From the NCBI GenBank assembly GCA_012519085.1, contig JAAYQX010000039.1:1-55164 (forward strand): a stretch of DNA of 55,164 nucleotides, read 5' to 3'. Shown here one piece after another: positions 29,840-38,814 of this stretch (positions are counted from its first letter, which is position 1; each line of letters starts with the position of its first letter). The DNA is from Clostridiaceae bacterium. GTDB taxonomy: Bacteria > Bacillota > Clostridia > Saccharofermentanales > DTU023. A model generated the notes under the pieces. That model had not been told where the DNA came from, searched no databases, and worked only from the letters and a program-made list of their open reading frames with translations. The translations under genes were made by a program, and so were the position numbers.

Positions 29840-30604
29840 ATGAAATCAAATAATTCTCCATTAATCATATACGAAGATAATCATGTGCTGGCGGCGGTCA
29901 AAAAGCCCGGTGTGCTGTCACAGGCGGATGCCACCGGCAGGCCCGATATGGTAAATCTAATCAAGGATTATCTTGTTAAGTCCAGAGCAAAACCCGGAAA
30001 GGCCTGGTTGGGGTTGGTGCACCGCCTCGATCAGCCGGCGAGCGGACTGATGATTTTTGCTCTTACCTCTAAAGCGGCAGGTAGATTGTCGGAGGCTTTT
30101 AGAAATAATCTTGTCGGCAAATATTACCTGGCTCTAGTCAAAGGGAAGCCACAAGAAATGGAGGGTGAGTTCCGCGATTATCTATCTCCTGATAAAATTG
30201 ACGGCCGTTATTATGCTGTCGATTCTTTAAGAGGAAAGAAAGCAGTGCTTAATTATAAGGTATTGTTTTCGCTTACTGTCGCAAATGAGAGTCTGTCTTT
30301 TGTTCTAATCGAGCTTATAACCGGACGCCCGCACCAGATTCGGGTTCAGTTTTATTTGCGCAACCTACCTTTATTAGGTGATCGACGCTATGGTCAAGGC
30401 TCGGATCTGGATCAAATGGTGCCGACTCTGGCCCTTCACAGTTACCGGATGGATTTTGTTCATCCGGTGCAAAAGGAAAGCATTTCCTTGACAGCTCCTT
30501 TGCATTTAGAAGGCGAAAACTTGAACCCGTCTTTTGATGTAATTGGCAGATCATTACACTATCCGCAAATTAACTACCAGATTGATCTCATGGCTGCTAA
30601 ATAA
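29840..30604 (+). CDS. RluA/RluD-family pseudouridine synthase
   Basis: GLVHRLDQPASGLMIFALTSKAAGRLSEAFR; GRPHQIRVQ. Confidence 0.92.
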   Translation: MKSNNSPLIIYEDNHVLAAVKKPGVLSQADATGRPDMVNLIKDYLVKSRAKPGKAWLGLVHRLDQPASGLMIFALTSKAAGRLSEAFRNNLVGKYYLALVKGKPQEMEGEFRDYLSPDKIDGRYYAVDSLRGKKAVLNYKVLFSLTVANESLSFVLIELITGRPHQIRVQFYLRNLPLLGDRRYGQGSDLDQMVPTLALHSYRMDFVHPVQKESISLTAPLHLEGENLNPSFDVIGRSLHYPQINYQIDLMAAK

Positions 30605-30685
30605 GTAGTTGACAGGTTGACTGTCGGTCGGTTAAAAAATTTAATGTTGCAATCTAATCTGTCAGTCAAAGCATTGGAGGATAAA

Positions 30686-30715
30686 TTGACAGATTATCGG
30701 CACTATGTTTACAAT
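30686..30715 (+). promoter_or_regulatory. Promoter for tRNA-Pro
   Basis: TTGACA (30686) - 18 nt - TACAAT (30710). Confidence 0.7.
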
Positions 30716-30728
30716 GGCGTTGTTTCGT

Positions 30729-30804
30729 CGAGGTGTAGCGCAGCTGGTAGCGCGCTTGCTTTGGGAGCAAGATGTCGGGGGTTCGAGTCCCTTCACCTCG
30801 ACCA
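30729..30804 (+). tRNA. tRNA-Pro (anticodon TGG), CCA encoded
   Basis: CGAGGTGTAGCGCAGCTGGTAGCGCGCTTGCTTTGGGAGCAAGATGTCGGGGGTTCGAGTCCCTTCACCTCGACCA. Confidence 0.97.
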
Positions 30805-30809
30805 CGAAC

Positions 30810-30840
30810 CCCGTAGGTTTTACATGCCTACGGGTTTTGT
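30810..30840 (+). terminator. Terminator after tRNA-Pro
   Basis: CCCGTAGG-ttttacatg-CCTACGGG-TTTTG. Confidence 0.8.
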
Positions 30841-30884
30841 ATGTACATACATGAGTTATTAATAGTTGACAGTTGAGGAAAAAG

Positions 30885-31556
30885 ATGGATAAATTTTTGA
30901 CAACAAAAGCATTGTTCCCTCATGGATATGGTGCGGCGGAAGAGCTTCTGAATAATTCGGAATATCCTTGGGAAATCCTGAAAGATATTGGTAGTTTTAT
31001 TGAAGCTTTAGGCAATAAGTTGCCGGAGTCGGACTATATCAGACATCCCGGCAATGTTTGGATAGCCAGATCTGCTACCATCGCCCAGTCAGCTTTTTTG
31101 GGTACAAATATCATTGTAGGTCCGGGAACTGTAATCAGACATTGTGCTTTTCTACGGGGCAATGCTCTTATTGGCAATAATTGTGTCGTGGGCAACTCGA
31201 CTGAAATAAAAAACTCAATCTTAATTGAAGAGGTAGAAACACCTCATTTTAACTATATCGGCGATTCGATTCTAGGCTATGGAACCCATCTGGGCGCAGG
31301 AGTGATTACATCAAATATAAAGTCGGATAGGACGAATGTGGAAATCCGAGCGTCTGACGACCGCATCAAAACAGAACTGAGGAAGATGGGAGCTATAATC
31401 GGCGATCTGGTAGAAATCGGCTGCAACGCTGTACTTAATCCCGGCACTGTAATAGGTGTAGGTAGCAGAATTTATCCCCTAACAATGGTGCGAGGATATG
31501 TGCCATCTCATTCGATCCTAAAACAAGATGGCACGCTATTGGCAATTAAGGCCTAG
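30885..31556 (+). CDS. Left-handed beta-helix (hexapeptide) nucleotidyltransferase/acyltransferase-like protein, GlmU C-terminal-like
   Basis: Hexapeptide repeats (SATIAQSAFLGTNIIVGPGTVIRHCAFLRGNALIGNNCVVGNSTEIKNSI). Confidence 0.8.
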   Translation: MDKFLTTKALFPHGYGAAEELLNNSEYPWEILKDIGSFIEALGNKLPESDYIRHPGNVWIARSATIAQSAFLGTNIIVGPGTVIRHCAFLRGNALIGNNCVVGNSTEIKNSILIEEVETPHFNYIGDSILGYGTHLGAGVITSNIKSDRTNVEIRASDDRIKTELRKMGAIIGDLVEIGCNAVLNPGTVIGVGSRIYPLTMVRGYVPSHSILKQDGTLLAIKA

Positions 31557-31704
31557 TCTCTTCTCTTTAAGGCTGCGACGACATTTATTGCTGGGAAATG
31601 ATACTGCTTTCAGAATCATTTATTGCTGAATAGGGGTCTGTTGAGTCAAAAATAGGAGCGAGTCGTGTCGTGTTTGCAAAAAAGAAATACCTATAATATA
31701 CTTC

Positions 31705-31872
31705 CCGTAACAGGTGTCCCTGTTTTAAAAGGGACTTAAAAAGGAAGTTGGGTGTAAGTCCCACGCGGAGCCGCCGCTGTAATTGGGGAGCAGACGCAAC
31801 TATGTCACTGGCCCTAGGCTGGGAAGACTGCTGATGCTATTATCCATGAGCCAGAAGACTTGCCTGTATAGT
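31705..31872 (+). promoter_or_regulatory. Cobalamin riboswitch
   Basis: acaggtgtccc...ggtgtaagtcccacgcggagccgccgctgtaa...gtcactggcc...gctgggaagac...ccatgagccagaagacttgcctgt, including B12-box-like GCCACTG/GAGCCAGAAGACC core. Confidence 0.93.
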
Positions 31873-31910
31873 TGCTTTGGGTTCTCTGCGGATCTTTGGA
31901 GAAAAGCGAC

Positions 31911-31983
31911 GCTGAACATGTAGTGGCAAAAACGGGCTATTACTGCACAAGAATGCAGTAGTAGCCCGTTTTCTGTGTTCAGC
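31911..31983 (+). terminator. Riboswitch expression platform hairpin
   Basis: AACGGGCTATTACTGCA-caagaa-TGCAGTAGTAGCCCGTT (31931-31970), TTTT tract, plus outer GCTGAACA/TGTTCAGC helix. Confidence 0.8.
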
Positions 31984-32084
31984 AGACCGCAAGACAGCTT
32001 TGTGACAGCTGTATTGTCTTGTTCCTCCTGTATGGTCGGCCTGAGGACCCTAATATAGAACGAACAAAGGAGGTTCAAAACATC

Positions 32085-33803
32085 ATGCGTTTAGCAAAGA
32101 AGAAGTTTCGTTTATTAGCCCTACTTTTAATTTTAGTTATGGCGTTCAGTTTGGTGGGCTGTGATAAGGGCAAGACCACTGACAGCAGCGGGGCTAAAAT
32201 CACATCCGCAGATGAGGCGGAAGAGACATCCACATCCGCAGATGAGGCGGAAAAGGCATCCACATCTGTCACAGAAAAGCAGCAGGTTCAAGAAACCAAA
32301 ACATCAGAGACAGAGGAACCTAGCCACACAGCAGAGGATATGATCGTCATAGCCGGTGCTCGGAATCTGGTGCCCGGCTTGGAGGATGTCTACTACTCAA
32401 ATAACCGTCTAGGTACCTGGGAGGGTCTCATTTCCATTGACGAAAATGGCGAGCCTCTTGGCGTGTTGGCCGAGAGTTGGGAACGTAATGAGGATGCTAC
32501 GGTTTGGACTTTCCATCTTCGCCAGGGCGTCAAATTTCAAAATGGAGAAGATTTCAACGCTGATGTGGTGGTGGAGAACTTTAAGCGCTACCAACTAATG
32601 GAAACCGGCACTTCTGGTTTCACAACCTTTAAGGTTCACGAACTCTATCCTGGCCTCATTGGTTGTGAGAAAGTAGATGACTACACTGTTGAGGTTAGCT
32701 TTACGGAGTCCATTCCCCGGCTATTGTTCAACATGAAAGACTTTGCTAGCTGTATATTCTATCCTGGGTCTTGGGACACCACCACTGGTTATTTCACGGA
32801 ACAGCCTGTAGGCACTGGCGCCTACATGATCAAGGAGATCAAGGAAGATGAGTACGTTATTCTAGAAGCTTTTGCGGACTACTGGAAGGGCCCTGCCAAG
32901 ACCAAGTATATCCAAGTTCGAACCATTGCTGACCCTCAGACCAGATATGCTGCCCTGGACAGCGAGGAGATCATGGGTGTTCTAGACCTTGGCGCCATGC
33001 CTGCTGCCCTAGCTGATGAGCTGCTGAAAGATGAGCGTTTTGCTATGGCCTCCCACACGTCTACCATTACTCATATGATGCTTCTCAAGGGAGAAGGCAC
33101 GAAGTTTTCAGACAAGCGACTCCGCCAGGCTGTGAGTATGGCTATTGACCGCCAGATGATTGTAGACCAACTGTGGAATGGCTACGCTAAGCCTACACAG
33201 AACCTTATCAACCGCATGTGTCCTGATTGGGTGGAATTGCCGGTCATTTACGATATGGATCAAGCTAAAGAACTAGCAAAAGAAGTTCTAGGTGAGGAGC
33301 GCATACCATTAGAAATGTACACCCGATCCCTGTATTTAGACCGTGGCCCCTATAAGGAAATGATGGAGTATATTCAAGCCCAAATCGCTCAACTCGGTAT
33401 TGATGCCACTGTCAACATCATCGACTCAGCTACCTATAAAGAAATGTCCGCTGCAGGCGAGCTTGGTGCCAACTTTATGACACATGGTATGTCCAATCTC
33501 AATGCTTACCACTTTTTGGATATATATATGAGCAGTGAGGGAACTTACAACAAGGCCCAGCACCTAGCTTATAGCAATCCTAAAGTAGATGAGTTGCTGG
33601 CAGAAATGAAGACTACGCTGGATGATGACCGCTTCCATGAGTTGGCGGTAGAGTTACAGGAAATTGCGAACGAAGAGTTGCCCATCCTGCCTCTGTTCTA
33701 CGATACTAGCAATCTAATTTACAACAAGAAACAGATCACCGGCTATGAAGACTTTACTCATATGCTCGACTTAAGCCACCTAGCCTGGGTGGATGCGGAA
33801 TAA
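32085..33803 (+). CDS. Nik/Opp-type (family 5) substrate-binding lipoprotein
   Basis: Lipobox [50 protein letters not shown] motif. Confidence 0.92.
   Translation: MRLAKKKFRLLALLLILVMAFSLVGCDKGKTTDSSGAKITSADEAEETSTSADEAEKASTSVTEKQQVQETKTSETEEPSHTAEDMIVIAGARNLVPGLEDVYYSNNRLGTWEGLISIDENGEPLGVLAESWERNEDATVWTFHLRQGVKFQNGEDFNADVVVENFKRYQLMETGTSGFTTFKVHELYPGLIGCEKVDDYTVEVSFTESIPRLLFNMKDFASCIFYPGSWDTTTGYFTEQPVGTGAYMIKEIKEDEYVILEAFADYWKGPAKTKYIQVRTIADPQTRYAALDSEEIMGVLDLGAMPAALADELLKDERFAMASHTSTITHMMLLKGEGTKFSDKRLRQAVSMAIDRQMIVDQLWNGYAKPTQNLINRMCPDWVELPVIYDMDQAKELAKEVLGEERIPLEMYTRSLYLDRGPYKEMMEYIQAQIAQLGIDATVNIIDSATYKEMSAAGELGANFMTHGMSNLNAYHFLDIYMSSEGTYNKAQHLAYSNPKVDELLAEMKTTLDDDRFHELAVELQEIANEELPILPLFYDTSNLIYNKKQITGYEDFTHMLDLSHLAWVDAE
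32201..32260 (+). repeat. 30-bp tandem duplication (x2, two mismatches) in the lipoprotein linker
   Basis: cacatccgcagatgaggcggaagagacatc / cacatccgcagatgaggcggaaaaggcatc. Confidence 0.93.
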
Positions 33804-33820
33804 CGTTTTTTCCATTAGCA

Positions 33821-33853
33821 GACGGCGCCGGAAGCCTCCGTTTCGGCGCCGTC
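33821..33853 (+). other. Intercistronic stem-loop between SBP and permease genes
   Basis: GACGGCGCCG-gaagcctccgttt-CGGCGCCGTC, no T tract. Confidence 0.85.
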
Positions 33854-33874
33854 ACTTAAGCTAGGAGGTTTTCT

Positions 33875-34825
33875 GTGAACGATACGCTCCGATATATCAT
33901 GACAAAGATTTTTTTGGCAATTCCAATATTAATTGGTATCACTCTCTTAGCTTTTGGTTTGGGTCTAATTGCACGGGGAGATCCGGCTCTCGCTCGATTG
34001 ACTGTCGATCCCGATTACATTCCCACGGAGGAGGAAGTTCAGGCGCTGCGGGAAGAGATGGGTCTTACTGATCCGATCTTCATTCAGTACGGTCGCTGGA
34101 TTTCAGGGGTGGTCAAGGGCGATCTGGGTGAATCATATCTTGACGATAAGCCAGTTCTGAGTGAGATGCTTCGCCTGTTGCCAAACACACTGCTACTTAG
34201 CTTTATGTCCTTAACGCTCATTGTAGTGCTGGGTCTTCTTGGTGGAATTCTGTTAGTAGTATTTCAAGATAGGCTCTTTGATGTTATAGGAAGGATTCTA
34301 TCAATTTTCATAATGTCTGTGCCTGGATTTTGTTTGGCATATTTTATGATCTGGGTCTTTGCCCAAAAGCTAAAACTATTGCCCACCAGCGGCACAGAGC
34401 CTATGACAGCCTTCATCATGCCGTGCTTAGCTTTGGCTTTAAGCTCTGCCTGCTTAGTGGCCCGGCTGCTCCGTTCTTCTATTTTGGGAGAACTTGTGCA
34501 GGATTATGCCCTCACAGCGCGAGCTAAGGGTCTTCGGAAAAGCCAACTTGTTTTTAGGCATACCCTGCGTAACGCACTGACGCCATCAGTTACTCATATT
34601 GCCAATGTTTTTGGTGGTTTCCTCGGGGGATCCATGATTACGGAATCTATCTTTTCTATTCCCGGAATCGGCACCTATGCCTTGACGGCAATCAACAACC
34701 GTGACTATACCGCTATCCAAGGGTATGTGCTCTTTACTGGATTTGCCTTTGTCTTGGTTTGCCTGTTGTCGGACCTCATTTGCTCGTATCTCAACCCGCA
34801 AATCAGATTGGGGAGACGAGTATGA
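33875..34825 (+). CDS. Nik/Dpp-type ABC permease (NikB-like)
   Basis: BPD_transp_1 sequence; LRNALTPSVTHIANVFGGFLGGSMITESIFSIPGIG. Confidence 0.9.
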   Translation: MNDTLRYIMTKIFLAIPILIGITLLAFGLGLIARGDPALARLTVDPDYIPTEEEVQALREEMGLTDPIFIQYGRWISGVVKGDLGESYLDDKPVLSEMLRLLPNTLLLSFMSLTLIVVLGLLGGILLVVFQDRLFDVIGRILSIFIMSVPGFCLAYFMIWVFAQKLKLLPTSGTEPMTAFIMPCLALALSSACLVARLLRSSILGELVQDYALTARAKGLRKSQLVFRHTLRNALTPSVTHIANVFGGFLGGSMITESIFSIPGIGTYALTAINNRDYTAIQGYVLFTGFAFVLVCLLSDLICSYLNPQIRLGRRV

Positions 34826-35640
34826 AAAAATTTCTTTTTTATTGTGCATTAACAATACTGATAGCCTTCATCTTCATCGGCATTTTTGCCGATCTCATTG
34901 CGCCAATGGATCCAGATGCCATAAATATGGCCAACTCCTTGGCATCTCCATCAGCTGAACATTTGCTGGGCACAGATCACTTGGGCAGAGACCTGCTGAG
35001 CCGTCTCATTTACGGTAGCCGTTCCTCGGTCTTTATTGCTTTTTTTGCCACCGGCTGCACACTGTTACTGGGTCTTACAATCGGACTGGTTTCTGGTTAT
35101 TTTGGCGGTTGGGCGGATCAATTGATCCAGGGCGTTGTTAATATTTTTCAAGGTATACCCAGTACGGCCTTTGTGGTGGCTGTCTTAGGGCTTCTGGGAC
35201 CAGGAATTAAAAGCTTGTTGATTGCGATTGTGGTTAGCTCTTGGGCCAGATTTTCCCGTGTAGTTCGTAACCAGGTTTTGGGAATACGCGAAATGCACTA
35301 TATTGAAGGTGCCAGAGCCATGGGCGGTAGTAACTTATACATCATCCGACGGCACGTGTTACCCAATATTTTGTTACCGCTGCTGGTGCTTATTGCTACG
35401 CGTATAGGGTCTACCGTCCTTACTGTAGCTGCCATGAGTTTTCTTGGGCTGGGTTTGCGTGCTCCTGCTTCAGACTGGGGAATTATGATCAACGATGCCA
35501 AACTCTATTTTGTTAACGACTTTCGCGTTTTACTAGCCCCAGCAACCTGTTTAACCCTATTTTGCCTCAGTATTAATTTAATTGCTGATTATCTCCGAGA
35601 CCACTTGGATAACGATGCTGACACTGCTCGGATATTATAA
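34822..35640 (+). CDS. Nik/Dpp-type ABC permease (NikC-like)
   Basis: HLLGTDHLGRDLLSRLIYGSRSSVFIAF; EGARAMGGSNLYIIRRHVLPNILLPLLVL. Confidence 0.9.
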   Translation: MKKFLFYCALTILIAFIFIGIFADLIAPMDPDAINMANSLASPSAEHLLGTDHLGRDLLSRLIYGSRSSVFIAFFATGCTLLLGLTIGLVSGYFGGWADQLIQGVVNIFQGIPSTAFVVAVLGLLGPGIKSLLIAIVVSSWARFSRVVRNQVLGIREMHYIEGARAMGGSNLYIIRRHVLPNILLPLLVLIATRIGSTVLTVAAMSFLGLGLRAPASDWGIMINDAKLYFVNDFRVLLAPATCLTLFCLSINLIADYLRDHLDNDADTARIL

Positions 35641-35653
35641 GGGGAGGCATAGG

Positions 35654-36586
35654 ATGGATATTAGAGTGGAAGATTTGTATGTCCGTTTTGCCACTTTATC
35701 TGGTGATATTGAAGCTGTAAACCACGTGGATCTCACGTTTTCTCAGGATCAAATCACAGGTCTTATTGGTGAGAGTGGAAGCGGTAAGTCTGTCTTGGGC
35801 CTTACCATCATGGGCTTGCTTCAATCTAATGCTACTGTGGAAGGTCGGATTTTTTTGGGTGAGCGGGAGTTGATTTCCCTTAGCGAAAAGGATCTATGTG
35901 CAATCAGAGGACGAGAGATCGCCCTCGTAGCCCAGAATCCGGCTACGTCCCTTAATCCCAGTCAAAAGGTGGGGCGACAAATTGAGGAGGTCTTTCGTCT
36001 AGCTGGAGAAGGTAAGGTGGACAGCACTCGTCGTACGCATGAGCTATTAGAACGCATGGGTTTTTCTGATTCTGAGAGAGTGATGCATTCTTACCCTTTT
36101 GAACTCTCTGGCGGAATGTGTCAGCGTATATTGACTGCCATTGCTGTGGCAGCACACCCTCGCTGGATTATCGCGGATGAGCCGACTAAGGGGCTGGATG
36201 CTGTGGTGCGAAATCAGGTCTATGATACTTTTTGTATGGTCAAAGAACAATATAACGTAAGCCTTATAGTAATAACCCATGACTTATTGTTGGCGCGGAA
36301 GTTTTGTGATCAGATAGTTGTTTTGTACAGTGGTCGTGTATTGGAAATAAATACTGCCCAAGCCATATTTAATAATCCTCGCCATCCGTACACTCAAGGC
36401 TTGATCGCTTCGTTGCCCCACCTAGGTATGCGTCCTATGCCGGGTTTTTCTGCTGCTTTTACCGACCAACCTTCCGGCTGTGTTTTCCATCCAAGGTGTC
36501 CCTATATTGACGAAGACTGCAGAAAAATAGAACCTAAATTGATTCCAGTTGAAGAGGGGAGTGTGCGTTGTCATCGCTATTCTTGA
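35654..36586 (+). CDS. Nik/Opp-type ABC ATPase (NikD/OppD-like)
   Basis: GESGSGKSVLGLTIMGLL; FELSGGMCQRILTAIAVAAHPRWIIADEPTKGLDAVV; C-terminal Opp C (CVFHPRCPYIDEDCR). Confidence 0.92.
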   Translation: MDIRVEDLYVRFATLSGDIEAVNHVDLTFSQDQITGLIGESGSGKSVLGLTIMGLLQSNATVEGRIFLGERELISLSEKDLCAIRGREIALVAQNPATSLNPSQKVGRQIEEVFRLAGEGKVDSTRRTHELLERMGFSDSERVMHSYPFELSGGMCQRILTAIAVAAHPRWIIADEPTKGLDAVVRNQVYDTFCMVKEQYNVSLIVITHDLLLARKFCDQIVVLYSGRVLEINTAQAIFNNPRHPYTQGLIASLPHLGMRPMPGFSAAFTDQPSGCVFHPRCPYIDEDCRKIEPKLIPVEEGSVRCHRYS

Positions 36587-37349
36587 AGTGAAAAATCTGT
36601 CCAAAACTTTTCGCGCTAGCCGGCTCGGCGGAAAGGCCCACCGGGCGGTTGAGAACGTTTCTTTTGCTATACCTGCTGGCCAGACATACGGCTTGATGGG
36701 GGAGTCCGGTTGTGGTAAATCTACGATCGGACGAATGATTGTCCGGCTTATTCCGGCTACGAAGGGTCAAGTATTCTTTAGGGGTGCTGACCTTCTAGCC
36801 ATAAAACAGCGAGCTTTCCGTCCGTACCGACGCCGTATCCAGATGCTCTTCCAGCATCCTAGTACTTCGCTCAACCCTCGTATGACAGTGCTGGATAGCT
36901 TGCGAGAGCCCTTTCTCCTTCATGACCTACCTGGACGCGACTGTATGGATGATAGGATTAGAGAGCATATCGAGTCTTTTGGACTTCAGAGTGAACTACT
37001 GGAGCGGCGGACCTCTCAAGTTAGCGGCGGTCAAATCCAACGCATTGTGCTAGCCCGCATTATGCTGCTGGAACCGGAGTTTATTGTGCTAGACGAACCT
37101 ACTTCCATGCTGGATGTCTCTGTGCAGGCTCAGATGATGTTTCTGCTACAAGAACTTCAGGAGCGAAGTGGCGTCTCCTACCTGCTTATCTCCCATGACT
37201 TAGATCTTATTCGGCGGTGTAGCCATCGTATTGGAATTATGAAAGAGGGGCGGCTTGTTGAACAGAATGAGACAGAGGCATTGTTCGGCGCTCCCAAACA
37301 GGCCTATACGCAAGAACTGATTTATAATTTTGAATGTATGAAAAATTAG
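36549..37349 (+). CDS. Nik/Opp-type ABC ATPase (NikE/OppF-like); exact start uncertain (TTG 36549 or GTG 36561)
   Basis: GESGCGKSTIGRMIVRLI; SGGQIQRIVLARIMLLEPEFIVLDEPTSMLDVSVQ. Confidence 0.88.
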   Translation: MKRGVCVVIAILEVKNLSKTFRASRLGGKAHRAVENVSFAIPAGQTYGLMGESGCGKSTIGRMIVRLIPATKGQVFFRGADLLAIKQRAFRPYRRRIQMLFQHPSTSLNPRMTVLDSLREPFLLHDLPGRDCMDDRIREHIESFGLQSELLERRTSQVSGGQIQRIVLARIMLLEPEFIVLDEPTSMLDVSVQAQMMFLLQELQERSGVSYLLISHDLDLIRRCSHRIGIMKEGRLVEQNETEALFGAPKQAYTQELIYNFECMKN

Positions 37350-37457
37350 TACAAGCAGTACTTCTACCAAGACTGATCCTGCCTAGACAAGGCGAAGACG
37401 TGTTGTTCCGGTTCGTTGCTCCGCAGTTTAATAAATAAATGCTGTTGAAAGTAGGGG

Positions 37458-37486
37458 TTGACAGTAGGGCAAGTTAAAGCTAGAAT
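37458..37486 (+). promoter_or_regulatory. Promoter of the met leader
   Basis: TTGACA (37458-37463) - 17 nt - TAGAAT (37481-37486). Confidence 0.8.
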
Positions 37487-37526
37487 TGCCAAATAGTTGA
37501 GAATATATTCAAGAAAGGGAGCTGAG

Positions 37527-37622
37527 ATGACCGTGTTGAATCTGAAATCTGATCTTGTTCCGGCTATGTCCAGAGCTATGATGATGCCCGGCCATGTCTT
37601 CGCTTCCTTCTTCATGTTATAA
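37527..37622 (+). CDS. Met-rich attenuator leader peptide MTVLNLKSDLVPAMSRAMMMPGHVFASFFML
   Basis: SD gggag then ATG; internal Met at codons 14, 18, 19, 20, 30; stop 26 nt before the terminator stem; directly upstream of metN. Confidence 0.85.
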   Translation: MTVLNLKSDLVPAMSRAMMMPGHVFASFFML

Positions 37623-37647
37623 GTCGGAATAGATCCGGTCTGTGGGA

Positions 37648-37675
37648 GGGAAGCGAATGCTTCCCTTTTTGTTTT
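37648..37675 (+). terminator. Intrinsic terminator (attenuator) upstream of metN
   Basis: GGGAAGC-gaat-GCTTCCC-TTTTTGTTTTG. Confidence 0.92.
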
Positions 37676-37749
37676 GTTCAAAAATAGCGGCTATCGGGGT
37701 CAGAATAGCCGGGAATTGGCAGAAAGAATAATGTTTCGAAGGAGAAGAG

Positions 37750-38814
37750 ATGCTGGAGTTAAGAGAAATAAATAAAAGCTTCCAAACACCGGAGGGTGAT
37801 ATTGAGGCTGTTAAGAATGTGTCTTTTAGAGTGGAGCCAGGTGAGATATATGGCTTGATCGGCTTATCCGGAGCAGGGAAATCGACCTTAATTCGCTGCA
37901 TTAATATGCTAGAGAGGCCGGATAGCGGCAAGGTTTTTTTTGAGGGTGTGGATTTGACATTGCTTTCTCCGCCAGAGCTGAGAGCAAAGAGACAGCAGAT
38001 TGGTATGATATTCCAGCATTTTAATCTTTTTGCTCAGAAAACAGTAAGGGATAATATTTCCTATCCTCTGGAGCTGCAAGGTAAGAGTAAAGCAGAAATT
38101 GCTCACAGAGTTGAAGAGCTTCTGGGTTTTGTGGAGCTCTCGGATAAGGTTAAGGCCTATCCGTCCGAGCTGTCCGGCGGGCAAAAACAAAGAGTTGCGA
38201 TTGCCCGTGCTTTGGCAACTTCCCCTAAATTACTGCTGTCGGATGAGGGTACTTCTGCTCTTGACCCGGCAACTTCAATCCTGATTTTAGATTTACTGCG
38301 CAAGACGGTTGATGAACTTAAGATCTCCATAGTGATGATTACGCATCAAATGGAGGTTGCCCGCCGTATCTGTGACCGCATTGCTGTGATGGAAGACGGA
38401 CAGATTATTGAGGAAAATACGGTAAGAGAGCTGTTCTTAGAGCCCAAGCATCCGCGGACGGTGGCTCTGATCCGTAGTCTGGACGAGGAGAGACCGCTCT
38501 CGCAATTGGGCGCCTTCGTCAAAGCCAATGTTTATAGACTGGGCTTCTCCGGTAGCGAGGTGGCCAGACCGTTGATTTCTGAACTGTCCAGAAAGTTTGA
38601 GTTGGACATCAATTTGTTGGCAGGCGATATCAATATTCTGCAGGATGAGCAGCTGGGCTGGTTGGCAGTGTCTTTTAGCGAGGAAGATCCGGCCAAAATC
38701 GCTGAGGCGCTCGCTTATTTGCGTTCAATGAATGTGCATATTAAGAAGATTGAGGCGGAAGACGGCGAGGAGCTGCTTGCCTCTCAAACTAATTCGATAG
38801 TCGGGGGGAGGTGA
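37750..38814 (+). CDS. metN: Methionine ABC transporter ATPase MetN
   Basis: GLSGAGKSTLIRCINMLERP; LSGGQKQRVAIARALAT; C-terminal NIL domain. Confidence 0.94.
   Translation: MLELREINKSFQTPEGDIEAVKNVSFRVEPGEIYGLIGLSGAGKSTLIRCINMLERPDSGKVFFEGVDLTLLSPPELRAKRQQIGMIFQHFNLFAQKTVRDNISYPLELQGKSKAEIAHRVEELLGFVELSDKVKAYPSELSGGQKQRVAIARALATSPKLLLSDEGTSALDPATSILILDLLRKTVDELKISIVMITHQMEVARRICDRIAVMEDGQIIEENTVRELFLEPKHPRTVALIRSLDEERPLSQLGAFVKANVYRLGFSGSEVARPLISELSRKFELDINLLAGDINILQDEQLGWLAVSFSEEDPAKIAEALAYLRSMNVHIKKIEAEDGEELLASQTNSIVGGR

Noticed and set aside
30617-30862. 81-aa plus-strand ORF
   Set aside because: Overlaps tRNA-Pro(TGG) and its promoter and terminator.
31580-31630. Direct repeat catttattgctg before the riboswitch
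   Set aside because: Only two short copies with weak inverted symmetry; insufficient to call a mobile element or regulator site.
31800-32078. 92-aa minus-strand ORF
   Set aside because: Antisense to the cobalamin riboswitch and its expression platform.
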